From Rapidithrix thailandica (lineage in GTDB: Bacteria; Bacteroidota; Bacteroidia; Cytophagales; Flammeovirgaceae), in the NCBI RefSeq assembly GCF_039710355.1, contig NZ_JBDKWZ010000001.1, positions 868,001-932,000 of the forward strand: DNA of 64,000 nt. The letters are read 5' to 3'. Below, one piece after another: positions 1 to 8,197 of this stretch (position 1 is its first letter; every line of letters begins with the position of its first letter). The notes under the pieces are model-generated. The model did not search any database and had not been told where the DNA came from. It worked only from the letters and a program-made list of their open reading frames with translations. A program made the position numbers and the translations under genes.

Positions 1-420
1 CAAATGTTGGTTGGCCATGGGAGCGCCATTGAACTCGACAAGTAGTTTTTTAGCAATCGGGTCTTTTTGGACCATTTCTTCCGGGTTCAATATCATGTTC
101 ATGACCCATTCCGGAGTTCTTCTATTCAAAATATCTTTCGGAGCAGGACCAATGTATTTTTGAGTGGCTTTGTGGCAGGCCGTGCAGTATTGTTCGTAGA
201 GGGTTTTTCCTTCTTCAGCCATTGTCTCATCCAGTGCCGCTAATTCCAAGTTTTGTACCGGACCAATTCCTTTATGTTGCATAGGGTCTACTTGTTGTTT
301 AGGCTGGTAGATGGGCTCGGAAGTAGTATTTTCCTGGCCTTTTTGAGCGCCTCCGCAACCTATAATTCCCAATCCTGTACAAACCAGTATGATCGATATT
401 ATGTGTTTGAGAGTCATCAT
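1..420 (-). CDS. Cytochrome c lipoprotein (nos-cluster type), 3' end outside window
   Basis: The reading frame is open from ATG at 420 to the left edge, so the C-terminus is missing. It begins with a lipoprotein signal (MMTLKHIISIILVC, then the lipobox GIIGC). A single haem motif CTACH follows about 60 residues after the lipid cysteine, then the conserved stretch RRTPEWVMNMILNPEEMVQK and EFNGAPMANQ, where Met is a likely sixth haem ligand. This pattern is what I know from the membrane-anchored monohaem cytochrome encoded just before nosZ in clade II (Bacteroidota) nitrous oxide reductase clusters. It would pass electrons to NosZ in the periplasm. No nosZ is visible because the gene points out of the window, so the pathway assignment is inference. 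Family (cytochrome c) is secure; partner is likely. Confidence 0.82.
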   Translation of the reverse strand, partial: MMTLKHIISIILVCTGLGIIGCGGAQKGQENTTSEPIYQPKQQVDPMQHKGIGPVQNLELAALDETMAEEGKTLYEQYCTACHKATQKYIGPAPKDILNRRTPEWVMNMILNPEEMVQKDPIAKKLLVEFNGAPMANQHL

Positions 421-557
421 AAATTTTCGGTTATTGTTTTTATTTAAGAGGTGCTTTTTAATTGTTATTTTTTGTATATCAATTGCTTATGTATTTTTTT
501 AATCTGTTCGATTTTTTATTAGCAAATGACAGGAGTCCATCACATATTTGAACAAAT

Positions 558-601
558 CAAATATAAAAGGATAAAAAGGTCTTTTATATGACAAATATCA
601 T
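558..601 (-). promoter_or_regulatory. Promoter with FNR/CRP-type dyad for the cytochrome c gene
   Basis: On the minus strand TATATTTG (558-565) is an exact match to the Bacteroidota -7 box TAnnTTTG. Upstream of it lies the dyad ATGA-N6-TCAT (588-601), the half-site arrangement of FNR/CRP-family sites (TGA-N6-TCA). The dyad centre is about 42 bp from the predicted start site near 552, the class II activator position, and no -33 TTTG is seen at the usual spacing. This fits oxygen- or NO-responsive activation. The leader would be about 130 nt. Confidence 0.55.
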
Positions 602-681
602 GTAGCAGTAATGATTTTCGAGAAGTTGAATTCCCGAAGGATAAGTAAGTGTAAAGCTAGAGGGGAGCAGATATTGGAAAT

Positions 682-722
682 AAAAAAGGCTTTAAGTTGA
701 CACGTCAACTTAAAGCCTTTTT
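682..722 (-). terminator. Hairpin terminator after the DPP-IV gene
   Basis: AAGGCTTTAAGTTGAC and its exact reverse complement are separated by 2 nt, with A and T runs on both sides, so it can work in either direction. It lies just downstream of the minus-strand peptidase gene and isolates it from the cytochrome promoter. Confidence 0.85.
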
Positions 723-740
723 AAGGAAGGGCGAATAACC

Positions 741-3002
741 TTAGTTATTCATAGAAGTTTCTTTTAAGTGTTTGTTTAAGTAGTCGGTATACTGTTGGTA
801 TAAAAGCACATAACTAGGGTAGTTATACGCTACACCGTGAGCACCCGGAGGATAGATTCTTAAATCCGCGTCTTTTCCTTTATCAATTAAGGCTTTTACC
901 AATTGCATAGTATTTTGCAAATGTACGTTTTCATCCATCGCAGAGTGGGCGATAAACATATGACCTTGCAAGTTTCCTGCGGCAGGCATTACCGCACTTG
1001 TTTCATACCCTTTTTTATTGTCATTCAATAAGCCCATGTAGCGTTCTGCATAGATGCTGTCATAAAGTTTCCAATCGGTAACAGGAGCTCCCACAAGGGA
1101 AACTTTAAACACACCGGGATGTTTTAACATGGTAAAACTAGACATGTAGCCACCATAGCTATGACCTCTGATTGCCATATTGTCACCATCTACCCATGCT
1201 TGAGAGGCCAGGTATTTAGCTGTTTCCACAAAATCATGGCTTTCCCACTTTCCTAATTGTTTGTATACAATCTTTTCAAAAGCTTTTCCATATCCTCCCG
1301 TACCGCGGTTGTTGACACTAGCAATGATATAGCCATTTTGGGCAAGGTATTGTTCCCATCCGTTGGTTGCAAAGCTATTGTATACGGATTGTGCACCCGG
1401 ACCTCCGTAAATATTTAAAACCATCGGGTACTTTTTATTTGCATCAAAATCAACCGGTTTGATGAGGTGAATATCCAATTGCTGACCATCTGAAGTAGTG
1501 AAAGACATTAATTCCTTTTTGGCATATGCCACGTTCTCGATGAATTGATTGACTTCGGCATTGTTTTCCAAGCTTTTTACCATCTTCCCTTTGGTCGACC
1601 ATAACTCTACCTGCGTAGGCGTGTTTACATTAGAATATGTATCTATGTAATACTCACTGTTCGGGGAAAAGTTAATGTCATGTTTGCCTGACACCTTGGT
1701 CAGTTTTGTTTTTTTCTTTCCGTTAAAACGAATAGAGTATAAATGCCTTTCCAAAGGAGATTCTTCTGTAGAAGAGTAATAAACAATTTGTTTTTTGGGA
1801 TCAATATTATGAATATAAGTTACGTCCCACTCTCCTTTAGTTACTTGATTGAGTAGCTTGCCGTCCAAATCAAACCGGTATAAGTGGCTCCAACCGTCTC
1901 TGTCTGATACCCAGTAGAACTCTTCTACATCTTTGGGGAAGTAGAATAAATCATCAATTCCGGCAAAGAAGTCGTTGACATCTATCCAAACCTCCGACTT
2001 TTCTTCCATGATCACTTTGCTTTTTCCGGTGGTTACATCACACAAGTAAAGTGTTAAGTGCGTTTGGGCACGGTTCAGGTGTACCACGGCCAAATGACCT
2101 GGGCGAGCGGTCCAGTAAATTCTAGGAATATACCCACCTTTCAGGTCGATGTCCATCCACTTTTTTTCTCCGGAGGTAACATCCACCGCCCCGATTTTTA
2201 CAGAGGGGTTGGTATCGCCTGGTTTCGGATAACGGATTTTGGTAAACTCTGCATGCTGTCCGGCAAATTCGGTCATTTGAAACACCGGTACATCCCGTTC
2301 ATCTGACTGCCAGAAGGCAATGTAGCGGCTGTCAGGTGACCATTTCCATGCTTGAGCCAGCCCGAATTCCTCTTCATAGGCCCAGCCAAAGCGGCCGTTG
2401 TAAAATTCAGATTGAGCATCTGTAGTCAATTGAGTTTCTTTTTCATCGGCAAAGTTGAAAAAGAACATATCCCCTTCACGCTCATAGCCGACCATTTGTC
2501 CGTTGGGAGAGACTTCCGCAGTGCGGGCATTCTTAGCCACCAATTTTAAGGACTTGTTGGCTAGAGTATAAAAGTAATAATCGGATTTGCCCGAGTTTCT
2601 CCAAACAGGGCGGAAATTTGACTGAAACAAGATAAACTTAGAGTCTTTCGTCCATTGAAAAGCCTTGTAATTAAACGCCTCCGAGCTGCTCGGAAATGTC
2701 AGGCTATTCCCATTAAAAACGAGTTCATCTTTGTCAGAGGTTGGATCAAAAGAGCGTATTTCTTGCTGTTGAGTAGTTGGATCAGACTCTATGTAAGAAA
2801 ATTTTTCACCTTCATTAATCCAGTTGACACTGGCCGGGCCGCTGTTACCGGATAGCATCCATTGAGCGGATAGGGCCTCTGTAAGGTTGGAATATCGCTT
2901 TTTGGCGGTTTGGGCCTGCGATGTATTTGCCACACCCCAGACCATAAAACACAGTAACAAAAGGTGTTTTTGTACTGGGTTGATAAGTCTATACTTACGC
3001 AT
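741..3002 (-). CDS. Secreted prolyl dipeptidyl peptidase IV family (S9B)
   Basis: A 753-residue serine peptidase predicted to cleave X-Pro dipeptides from peptide N-termini in the periplasm or outside the cell. A signal peptide (MRKYRLINPVQKHLLLLCFM, ending near SQAQ) supports the ATG at 3002; an in-frame ATG at 3065 would add 21 residues before the signal. The N-terminal two thirds is the eight-bladed DPP-IV propeller, with the substrate-binding EE pair in FGWAYEEEFG. The C-terminal alpha/beta hydrolase domain has the nucleophile motif GHSYGGYMS (Ser near residue 612), the acid in DENVH and the base in GAHGV. It stands alone, divergent from yidD, and is closed by a hairpin terminator. Substrates are not deducible from context. 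Confidence 0.93.
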   Translation of the reverse strand: MRKYRLINPVQKHLLLLCFMVWGVANTSQAQTAKKRYSNLTEALSAQWMLSGNSGPASVNWINEGEKFSYIESDPTTQQQEIRSFDPTSDKDELVFNGNSLTFPSSSEAFNYKAFQWTKDSKFILFQSNFRPVWRNSGKSDYYFYTLANKSLKLVAKNARTAEVSPNGQMVGYEREGDMFFFNFADEKETQLTTDAQSEFYNGRFGWAYEEEFGLAQAWKWSPDSRYIAFWQSDERDVPVFQMTEFAGQHAEFTKIRYPKPGDTNPSVKIGAVDVTSGEKKWMDIDLKGGYIPRIYWTARPGHLAVVHLNRAQTHLTLYLCDVTTGKSKVIMEEKSEVWIDVNDFFAGIDDLFYFPKDVEEFYWVSDRDGWSHLYRFDLDGKLLNQVTKGEWDVTYIHNIDPKKQIVYYSSTEESPLERHLYSIRFNGKKKTKLTKVSGKHDINFSPNSEYYIDTYSNVNTPTQVELWSTKGKMVKSLENNAEVNQFIENVAYAKKELMSFTTSDGQQLDIHLIKPVDFDANKKYPMVLNIYGGPGAQSVYNSFATNGWEQYLAQNGYIIASVNNRGTGGYGKAFEKIVYKQLGKWESHDFVETAKYLASQAWVDGDNMAIRGHSYGGYMSSFTMLKHPGVFKVSLVGAPVTDWKLYDSIYAERYMGLLNDNKKGYETSAVMPAAGNLQGHMFIAHSAMDENVHLQNTMQLVKALIDKGKDADLRIYPPGAHGVAYNYPSYVLLYQQYTDYLNKHLKETSMNN

Positions 3003-3061
3003 TCGTGTATTGGTTTTTACTAAATTAAAATAATACCTTATTGATACAGGTTGGTAAAAAT

Positions 3062-3114
3062 ACAAATCCGCGAAGAATTCATGTATTTAGAAATAGATTT
3101 CTTCGCGGATTTGT
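3062..3114. repeat. 16-bp inverted repeat between the DPP-IV gene and yidD
   Basis: ACAAATCCGCGAAGAA (3062-3077) is repeated in perfect inverted form at 3099-3114. It lies in the divergent region between two gene starts, where a terminator is not expected. It could be an operator, a leader hairpin or a leftover of mobile DNA. Confidence 0.6.
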
Positions 3115-3142
3115 TAGATGAACGGTGATTGTAATAAATCTC

Positions 3143-3150
3143 TATTTTTG
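3143..3150 (+). promoter_or_regulatory. -7 box for yidD
   Basis: TATTTTTG matches TAnnTTTG exactly and sits 24 bp before the yidD ATG, giving a leader of roughly 17 nt. No -33 TTTG is found at the usual distance. Confidence 0.45.
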
Positions 3151-3173
3151 TAGAGATAGAAAAACAAAGAAAA

Positions 3174-3431
3174 ATGTTAAATATACTCTTCAAGAAAGTG
3201 ATGTTGGGTTTGGTCCGTTTTTATCAACTTGGAATATCACCCATGCTTCCGGCCGCGTGCCGGTATACACCTACCTGTTCACAATATGCCATTGAGGCCA
3301 TTGAAAAACACGGACCTTGGAAAGGGCTTTGGTTAAGCTTAAAAAGAATTTCCCGCTGCCACCCTTGGGGAGGAAGCGGATATGATCCCGTACCTGAGTC
3401 TTCAAAAAAGTGTATAAACCAGAAGCACTAA
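3174..3431 (+). CDS. yidD: Membrane protein insertion efficiency factor YidD
   Basis: An 85-residue protein that covers the whole YidD family. It shows the signature YQLGISPMLPAACRYTPTCS, the paired cysteines, HGPWKGLWLSLKRISRCHPW and the terminal GGSGYDPVP. YidD is a small amphipathic inner-membrane-associated protein that assists YidC in inserting membrane proteins; it is usually found with rnpA and yidC, but here it stands alone. The stop codon overlaps the end of the convergent fur-like gene by 4 nt, leaving no room for a terminator between them. Confidence 0.95.
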   Translation: MLNILFKKVMLGLVRFYQLGISPMLPAACRYTPTCSQYAIEAIEKHGPWKGLWLSLKRISRCHPWGGSGYDPVPESSKKCINQKH

Positions 3432-3910
3432 CCTTGTGGCTTTTCAGGAATTTGGGGAGTGTCTTCTTTTACTTTATTCAGATAACCATAGAAATAAAGT
3501 GTGTGACTGGTTACGGTAAAGTCAAACGTTTCTTCGACAAGCTTTTGAATGGCCTGAATCCGAGGGTCACAAAACTCAAAGATCTGGTGGGTTTTGGTAC
3601 AAATCACATGATCGTGTTGTCGATACCCATGTGACTTCTCATACAGGGATAAGTTTTTACCAAACTGGTGCTTGGTGACCAGTTCACAGTCCAGAAGTAA
3701 GTCCAGGGTATTGTAAACAGTGGCACGGCTCACCCGGTAATTTTTATTTTTCATATTGATATAGAGAGATTCTACATCAAAATGTCCATTATTATCATAG
3801 ATCTCTTCCAGGATTGCAAACCTTTCCGGAGTTTTTCTCAATCCTTTGTTTTCCAAATACTCAGTGAATATTTTTTTGATTCCTGAAGATTTACCTTTTT
3901 CAGCACTCAT
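3428..3910 (-). CDS. Fur-family transcriptional regulator
   Basis: A 160-residue metal-dependent repressor. The N-terminal winged helix includes LRKTPERFAILEEIY and the recognition helix region RVSRATVYNTLDLLLD. The dimerisation half has the metal-site residues HDHVIC and a hydrophobic strand. There is no CxxC pair: where Zn-type Fur and PerR proteins have the first structural zinc pair this one reads ICTKTHQ, and the C-terminal pair is also missing. It therefore likely lacks the Cys4 zinc site, as in some Bacteroidota and other Fur proteins. Whether it senses Fe, Zn, Mn or peroxide cannot be told. It is convergent with yidD, overlapping by 4 nt. Confidence 0.9.
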   Translation of the reverse strand: MSAEKGKSSGIKKIFTEYLENKGLRKTPERFAILEEIYDNNGHFDVESLYINMKNKNYRVSRATVYNTLDLLLDCELVTKHQFGKNLSLYEKSHGYRQHDHVICTKTHQIFEFCDPRIQAIQKLVEETFDFTVTSHTLYFYGYLNKVKEDTPQIPEKPQG

Positions 3911-4135
3911 AACGTCTACCTGATTTTTTCAAAAGTAAATATAATTTTTCATTTTAGAGCAATGGCATGGCCGGATAAAGCTCGGTTCAGTTCGTGTTTT
4001 CATCAAAATACTTTTGTGTTATTTCTATAAATTAAGGATCGTAAGGGTTGTACTTAGAAATAATTTTATTGAAGCCTTCGTTATACACTCCGAAAAGCAA
4101 TAACAGATCATAACGTTTCGGTATCTAAATTTTTT

Positions 4136-4143
4136 TAATTTTG
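4136..4143 (+). promoter_or_regulatory. -7 box for the BamA-like gene cluster
   Basis: TAATTTTG is an exact TAnnTTTG match located 43 bp before the TTG start at 4187. The -33 region is poor. The predicted leader is about 36 nt. Confidence 0.45.
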
Positions 4144-4186
4144 TAACTTACATATTACATCTTTTTGACTTGTTGATACCAGTTGT

Positions 4187-5926
4187 TTGAAACACTTATT
4201 CACCACAATTCTCCTCTTTGTTTTTTATATATACCCTATGGCCGGTCAGTCAGAACTGACTTATCAGATGAGGTACATCTATAAAGATAAGAGCGGAAAG
4301 AGTGCTAAGTTACCCAAACAATCTGTAATTAAAGATTCTACTTTACTGACTGATGAAGTACAATCTACGGTTGATCAAATCCATGAAGCTGGTTTTTTAT
4401 TGGCTTCTGTAGATTCTATTTCCCTAAAAAGTCGACAAGCCCTAGTTTACTTCTCGCTTGGAGAAAGGTATCATTGGATACACCTTTCTGTAGATGCATT
4501 GCCCAAAAGCTTACGGGGTAAAGTGGACCTGAAATTAAACAGTTACCATCATAAACCTGTGAGTCTCCGGGCCTTTGCTCAACTAAAAGAACGCATTTTG
4601 GCCTATGCTGAAAATGTCGGCTATCCTTTTGCCAAAATCGGATTGCAAGACATTTCTATGGATAGTGTAAACCTAAGTGCAAAATTAATCTATGAGTCCG
4701 GACCGCTGATTACATTTGATTCTTTGATGGTTTCCGGAGATGTAAAAGTGAAAAACCGCTTTTTGCTGAATTACCTGAAGTTTAAATCAGGTGAAGTATT
4801 TAATCAACAAAAGATAGACAGAATTCCCAAAGGCTTGCTTTCATTGGCTTTTTTGCGTCTGAAAGGTGCTCCTGTGGTGAGTTTTCAGTACGACAAAGCT
4901 TTTGTACAGTTGCATTTTGAAAAGCAAAAAGCGAATAAAATTGATGGCTTAATAGGTTTTACAACCAAAGGGACCCAAAACCGGAAGCTTCAATTAACCG
5001 GGCAGTTTTTGTTGGAGTTGAACAACTTGTTTGCTTCAGGTAAAAAACTTTTTATCAACTGGCAGCAGTTTAAAAGTCAATCACAATCCCTGTCTATTAC
5101 CTACAATCACCCTTCACTGTTAAATACTCCACTTGATGTGGGATTTCATTTTTCATTATTTAAAGAAGACAGCTCCTTTCAAAATATCAGGAGGAAGTTA
5201 AGTATTGGTCATAGAACCTCAGCAGCCGGTACCATAAGTTTTAACTCTGAGCTGCTTACTTCCACACGATTAAGACGCGATACAGTTGATGTTGCTCCCC
5301 TTGACAGTTTACATTTTATGGATTCAAGGTATTTGAATTATGGTGTTTCCTATGAGTTGAACCATGTTGATGACCAGGGTATGCCACGCAAAGGTTTTAC
5401 CTTGGGCTTGGCTGGTATGGTGGGAAATAAAAAAATATTGGTGGACCCTAATCAGTACTCTGTTGAACAAAAGAATTTGAAGAGTGTACAGTTTGCATTA
5501 GAAAGTTTTTTTCAATCGTATTATCCTTTAGGGAGGTATTCTGTATTGATGGCTTCGATCAAAAGTGGAAAGCTTTTTGGTAAGCAGCTTTATTTAAATG
5601 ATTTTTTTCGTTTGGGAGGTTTAAAAACGATTAGAGGATTTAACGAAAATTTATTTTTTGCGTCCGGGTATGTCATTGGGAGTTTGGAAGAAAGGTTTTA
5701 CTTTGCCAATCAATCTATGTTTTTTTTATTTTTGGACTGGGCTTACATTACGCAAAAGTACCAGGTGTATAAAACTACAGATTATCCCTTTGGCTTTGGG
5801 AGCGGGATAAGCTTTGAAACTAAAAACGGGGTCTTTAGTTTCGTATATGCATTGGGAAAGTCGAAGCAACAAGCTTTGGATTTTAAAACTTCGAAAGTAC
5901 ATATCGGGTATACTTCCCGGTTTTAA
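4187..5926 (+). CDS. BamA/TamA-like outer-membrane beta-barrel protein
   Basis: A 579-residue protein starting at TTG (4187), chosen because it gives a proper signal peptide (KHLFTTILLFVFYIYPMAGQ). The N-terminal part (about 70-240) looks like two or three POTRA-type repeats. The C-terminal part is rich in alternating beta strands and contains the FRLGGLKTIRGFNEN motif, equivalent to the conserved RGF loop-6 element of Omp85 proteins. It ends in an aromatic strand (HIGYTSRF) as expected for BamA recognition. It is shorter than BamA, so I read it as a specialised Omp85-family protein, not the main assembly factor. It is 10 nt upstream of the DUF4271 gene and probably co-transcribed with it. 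Confidence 0.8.
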   Translation: MKHLFTTILLFVFYIYPMAGQSELTYQMRYIYKDKSGKSAKLPKQSVIKDSTLLTDEVQSTVDQIHEAGFLLASVDSISLKSRQALVYFSLGERYHWIHLSVDALPKSLRGKVDLKLNSYHHKPVSLRAFAQLKERILAYAENVGYPFAKIGLQDISMDSVNLSAKLIYESGPLITFDSLMVSGDVKVKNRFLLNYLKFKSGEVFNQQKIDRIPKGLLSLAFLRLKGAPVVSFQYDKAFVQLHFEKQKANKIDGLIGFTTKGTQNRKLQLTGQFLLELNNLFASGKKLFINWQQFKSQSQSLSITYNHPSLLNTPLDVGFHFSLFKEDSSFQNIRRKLSIGHRTSAAGTISFNSELLTSTRLRRDTVDVAPLDSLHFMDSRYLNYGVSYELNHVDDQGMPRKGFTLGLAGMVGNKKILVDPNQYSVEQKNLKSVQFALESFFQSYYPLGRYSVLMASIKSGKLFGKQLYLNDFFRLGGLKTIRGFNENLFFASGYVIGSLEERFYFANQSMFFLFLDWAYITQKYQVYKTTDYPFGFGSGISFETKNGVFSFVYALGKSKQQALDFKTSKVHIGYTSRF

Positions 5927-5936
5927 TTAATAGCGA

Positions 5937-7082
5937 ATGAGATTGTTCAAAATCAACCGATTCTTTTTTCTTGTACTCTTTGTGTGTTTCAATTCCGCAC
6001 TTTCTGCTCAAGTCAGGTCTCTGGCAGATCAATGGTTGGTTTATGATCCCGAATTAAAAACTTTGGTGCCGTATGTAGAGGAGTTGCATCAACGGCAACA
6101 AGGAGTTCACCTACTTGTACCTTTGGATAAGTATAAAAAGGGGGTGATGGATATTACTTTCCAAGAGTCAGGAAGCTTATTTATTAATAATCAATTACTG
6201 AGAAGAGTTAGTAATGAAGAGCTTTCCTATGACCTGGACAGTTTGCGAAAAGCATTTGGTAACAAAGAGGTATTTGTTACATACTATGCTAACAGGACCG
6301 TAGACGGTTTACCTGATGTTAAAATAAGGAAGAAAGTGAAAAAGGCAAACTCTACTGTAAAGGTCTCTTCTAAAACAGATACTTCTGAGGTTGCATGGGC
6401 AAAATTAAAATTTGCTCCTGGGTATAAGAACGATTTGATCTTATTGGGGATGCTGATGATGGTTTGTTATGCGGTGTTCACGAAATATTCTTCTATTTTA
6501 TATCCATTAAATAGTTTAGGGCGAACATTTCGTAACTTTTATAAAGTAGATTCGGTCATTCACAAAGTCAATGGTACAGACGTATTAATTTTTATTTTGT
6601 ATTCAGGCTTGTTGTCGGCGTATATCGTCATTATTTTCTTGTATAATTTTACGCCTGAACAAAAGTTTGTAGAATCGGAGTACAACCGGATTATGGAATT
6701 TAACCTTTGGCTCCGTTTTTTATTAATTGTCGTAGTTGTGGTGGGGATTGTAGTATGCAAGTTAATCATCGTATGGTTTTTAGCACAATTTCACAGTTAT
6801 CGCCACCTTGCTAATTTACACTTACAGGAATTTATTCGTTTTACACAGTTTTTTGGCTCTCTGTTCTTGTTAGGGACCTTTTTAGTGGTTTTACAGATTG
6901 AGACTTTAGATTGGGAAATGCTTTCCTATGTATTGATTTCCGTATTAGTTTTAAATTCTTTATGCACTTGTTATCGAATATATAGGCATATTTCCTTTAG
7001 AAAAGTCTATTTATTTTCGTATTTTTGCGCCACCGAATTTTTGCCAATTCTCTTCATTATTAAATTTTTAATGAGGTTTTAA
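5937..7082 (+). CDS. DUF4271 family membrane protein
   Basis: A 381-residue protein with a signal peptide (MRLFKINRFFFLVLFVCFNS), a roughly 140-residue periplasmic N-terminal region, and about seven hydrophobic segments from residue 165 onward (for example LILLGMLMMVCYAVF, FLLIVVVVVGIVVCKLIIVW and the C-terminal FLPILFIIKFLMRF). Position and architecture match DUF4271, a Bacteroidota family that commonly sits directly before the uroporphyrinogen-III synthase gene, as here. The function is unknown. It starts 10 nt after the upstream barrel gene, consistent with an operon. Confidence 0.78.
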   Translation: MRLFKINRFFFLVLFVCFNSALSAQVRSLADQWLVYDPELKTLVPYVEELHQRQQGVHLLVPLDKYKKGVMDITFQESGSLFINNQLLRRVSNEELSYDLDSLRKAFGNKEVFVTYYANRTVDGLPDVKIRKKVKKANSTVKVSSKTDTSEVAWAKLKFAPGYKNDLILLGMLMMVCYAVFTKYSSILYPLNSLGRTFRNFYKVDSVIHKVNGTDVLIFILYSGLLSAYIVIIFLYNFTPEQKFVESEYNRIMEFNLWLRFLLIVVVVVGIVVCKLIIVWFLAQFHSYRHLANLHLQEFIRFTQFFGSLFLLGTFLVVLQIETLDWEMLSYVLISVLVLNSLCTCYRIYRHISFRKVYLFSYFCATEFLPILFIIKFLMRF

Positions 7083-7112
7083 GATTTTGAAATACAAAAA
7101 TCCTGGTAGCTT

Positions 7113-7904
7113 ATGTCAAGTAAAGCGCAAAAAGAATTGAAAGAAGGAGAGATAAGAGAAGTTCGATCAATCTTAGTCTCACAACCGGAGCCAGCTAACA
7201 AAAACTCCCCTTACCACACTCTTGCCATTAAATACAACCTTCAGATTGATTTCAGGCCGTTTATTGAAATCCAATCCGTAAGCTCGAAAGAGTTTAGAAA
7301 ACAAAAAGTCAATATCTTAGATCATAGTGCGGTAATTTTTACGAGTCGGAACGCGATCGATCACTTTTTTCGAATTGCAAAAGAGTTGAAGATAGAAGTG
7401 CCAAGCGATATGAAATACTTTTGTATTTCAGAGCAAACAGCTAACTATCTGCAAAAGTACATTGTCATTCGAAAGCGAAAGATCTTTACAGGAGTAAAAA
7501 CCGCAATGGACTTGATCGATATATTGAAGAAGCATAAAGGGGAGAAGTATTTATTTCCATGCTCCAATATTCGTAAGCCTGATATACCCGAATTTCTGGA
7601 AAAGGAAGGGTATAATTTTACCGAGGCAGTAATTTATCATACGGTAGCAAGTGACCTGTCCGACTTAGCTGATGTTAATTATGATATGATTGCTTTTTTT
7701 AGCCCTTCAGGTATAGCCTCTTTGTTCCAGAACTTTCCGGACTTTAAACAGAACAATACCCGAATTGCAGCTTTTGGTCCTACCACAGCCAGCGCAGTTC
7801 GTGAGAACAATTTAAGGTTGGATGTTGAGGCTCCTTTGCCCAATGCTCCCTCAATGACAGGGGCAATTGAGTTATATATCAAAAAAGCTAATAAATTAGG
7901 TTAG
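7113..7904 (+). CDS. hemD: Uroporphyrinogen-III synthase
   Basis: A 263-residue HemD-fold protein that would close and invert ring D of hydroxymethylbilane in tetrapyrrole synthesis in the cytosol. Typical elements are ILVSQPEP near the start, SAVIFTSRNAIDHFF at the end of the first half, the second-half FFSPSGIASLF, and AAFGPTTASAV near the C-terminus. These match the low-identity but characteristic pattern of Bacteroidota HemD. It follows the DUF4271 gene by 30 nt, and a hairpin terminator follows it. The haem demand of the nearby cytochrome cluster is large, but no regulatory link can be seen. Confidence 0.9.
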   Translation: MSSKAQKELKEGEIREVRSILVSQPEPANKNSPYHTLAIKYNLQIDFRPFIEIQSVSSKEFRKQKVNILDHSAVIFTSRNAIDHFFRIAKELKIEVPSDMKYFCISEQTANYLQKYIVIRKRKIFTGVKTAMDLIDILKKHKGEKYLFPCSNIRKPDIPEFLEKEGYNFTEAVIYHTVASDLSDLADVNYDMIAFFSPSGIASLFQNFPDFKQNNTRIAAFGPTTASAVRENNLRLDVEAPLPNAPSMTGAIELYIKKANKLG

Positions 7905-7933
7905 AAGTAGATTTGGTTGGCTTCCGGTGTTAG

Positions 7934-7976
7934 AAGGGTCAAAACTGTGTTTAATTCATGGTTTTGACCTTTTTTA
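7934..7976 (+). terminator. Terminator after hemD
   Basis: GGTCAAAAC (7937-7945) pairs with GTTTTGACC (7961-7969) and is followed by a run of six T. Confidence 0.8.
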
Positions 7977-8197
7977 TTTTGTAAATTAAACGATATCTCC
8001 TCTTAGGGGGACTTTATAGATACTGGAATTAGTATTATTTTGCATAGAAATTAAAAGTTAATTGAATAGAATTTTCCTTATCTTGTATAATAATGAAATT
8101 TTATTTACTTGAGAAAGGCTTGCAAAGTGTATTGCTATATTGTATTAGAGTGAAATTTTATTTTAAGTAATATCAATCAGCCGTAATTTAATCCATT

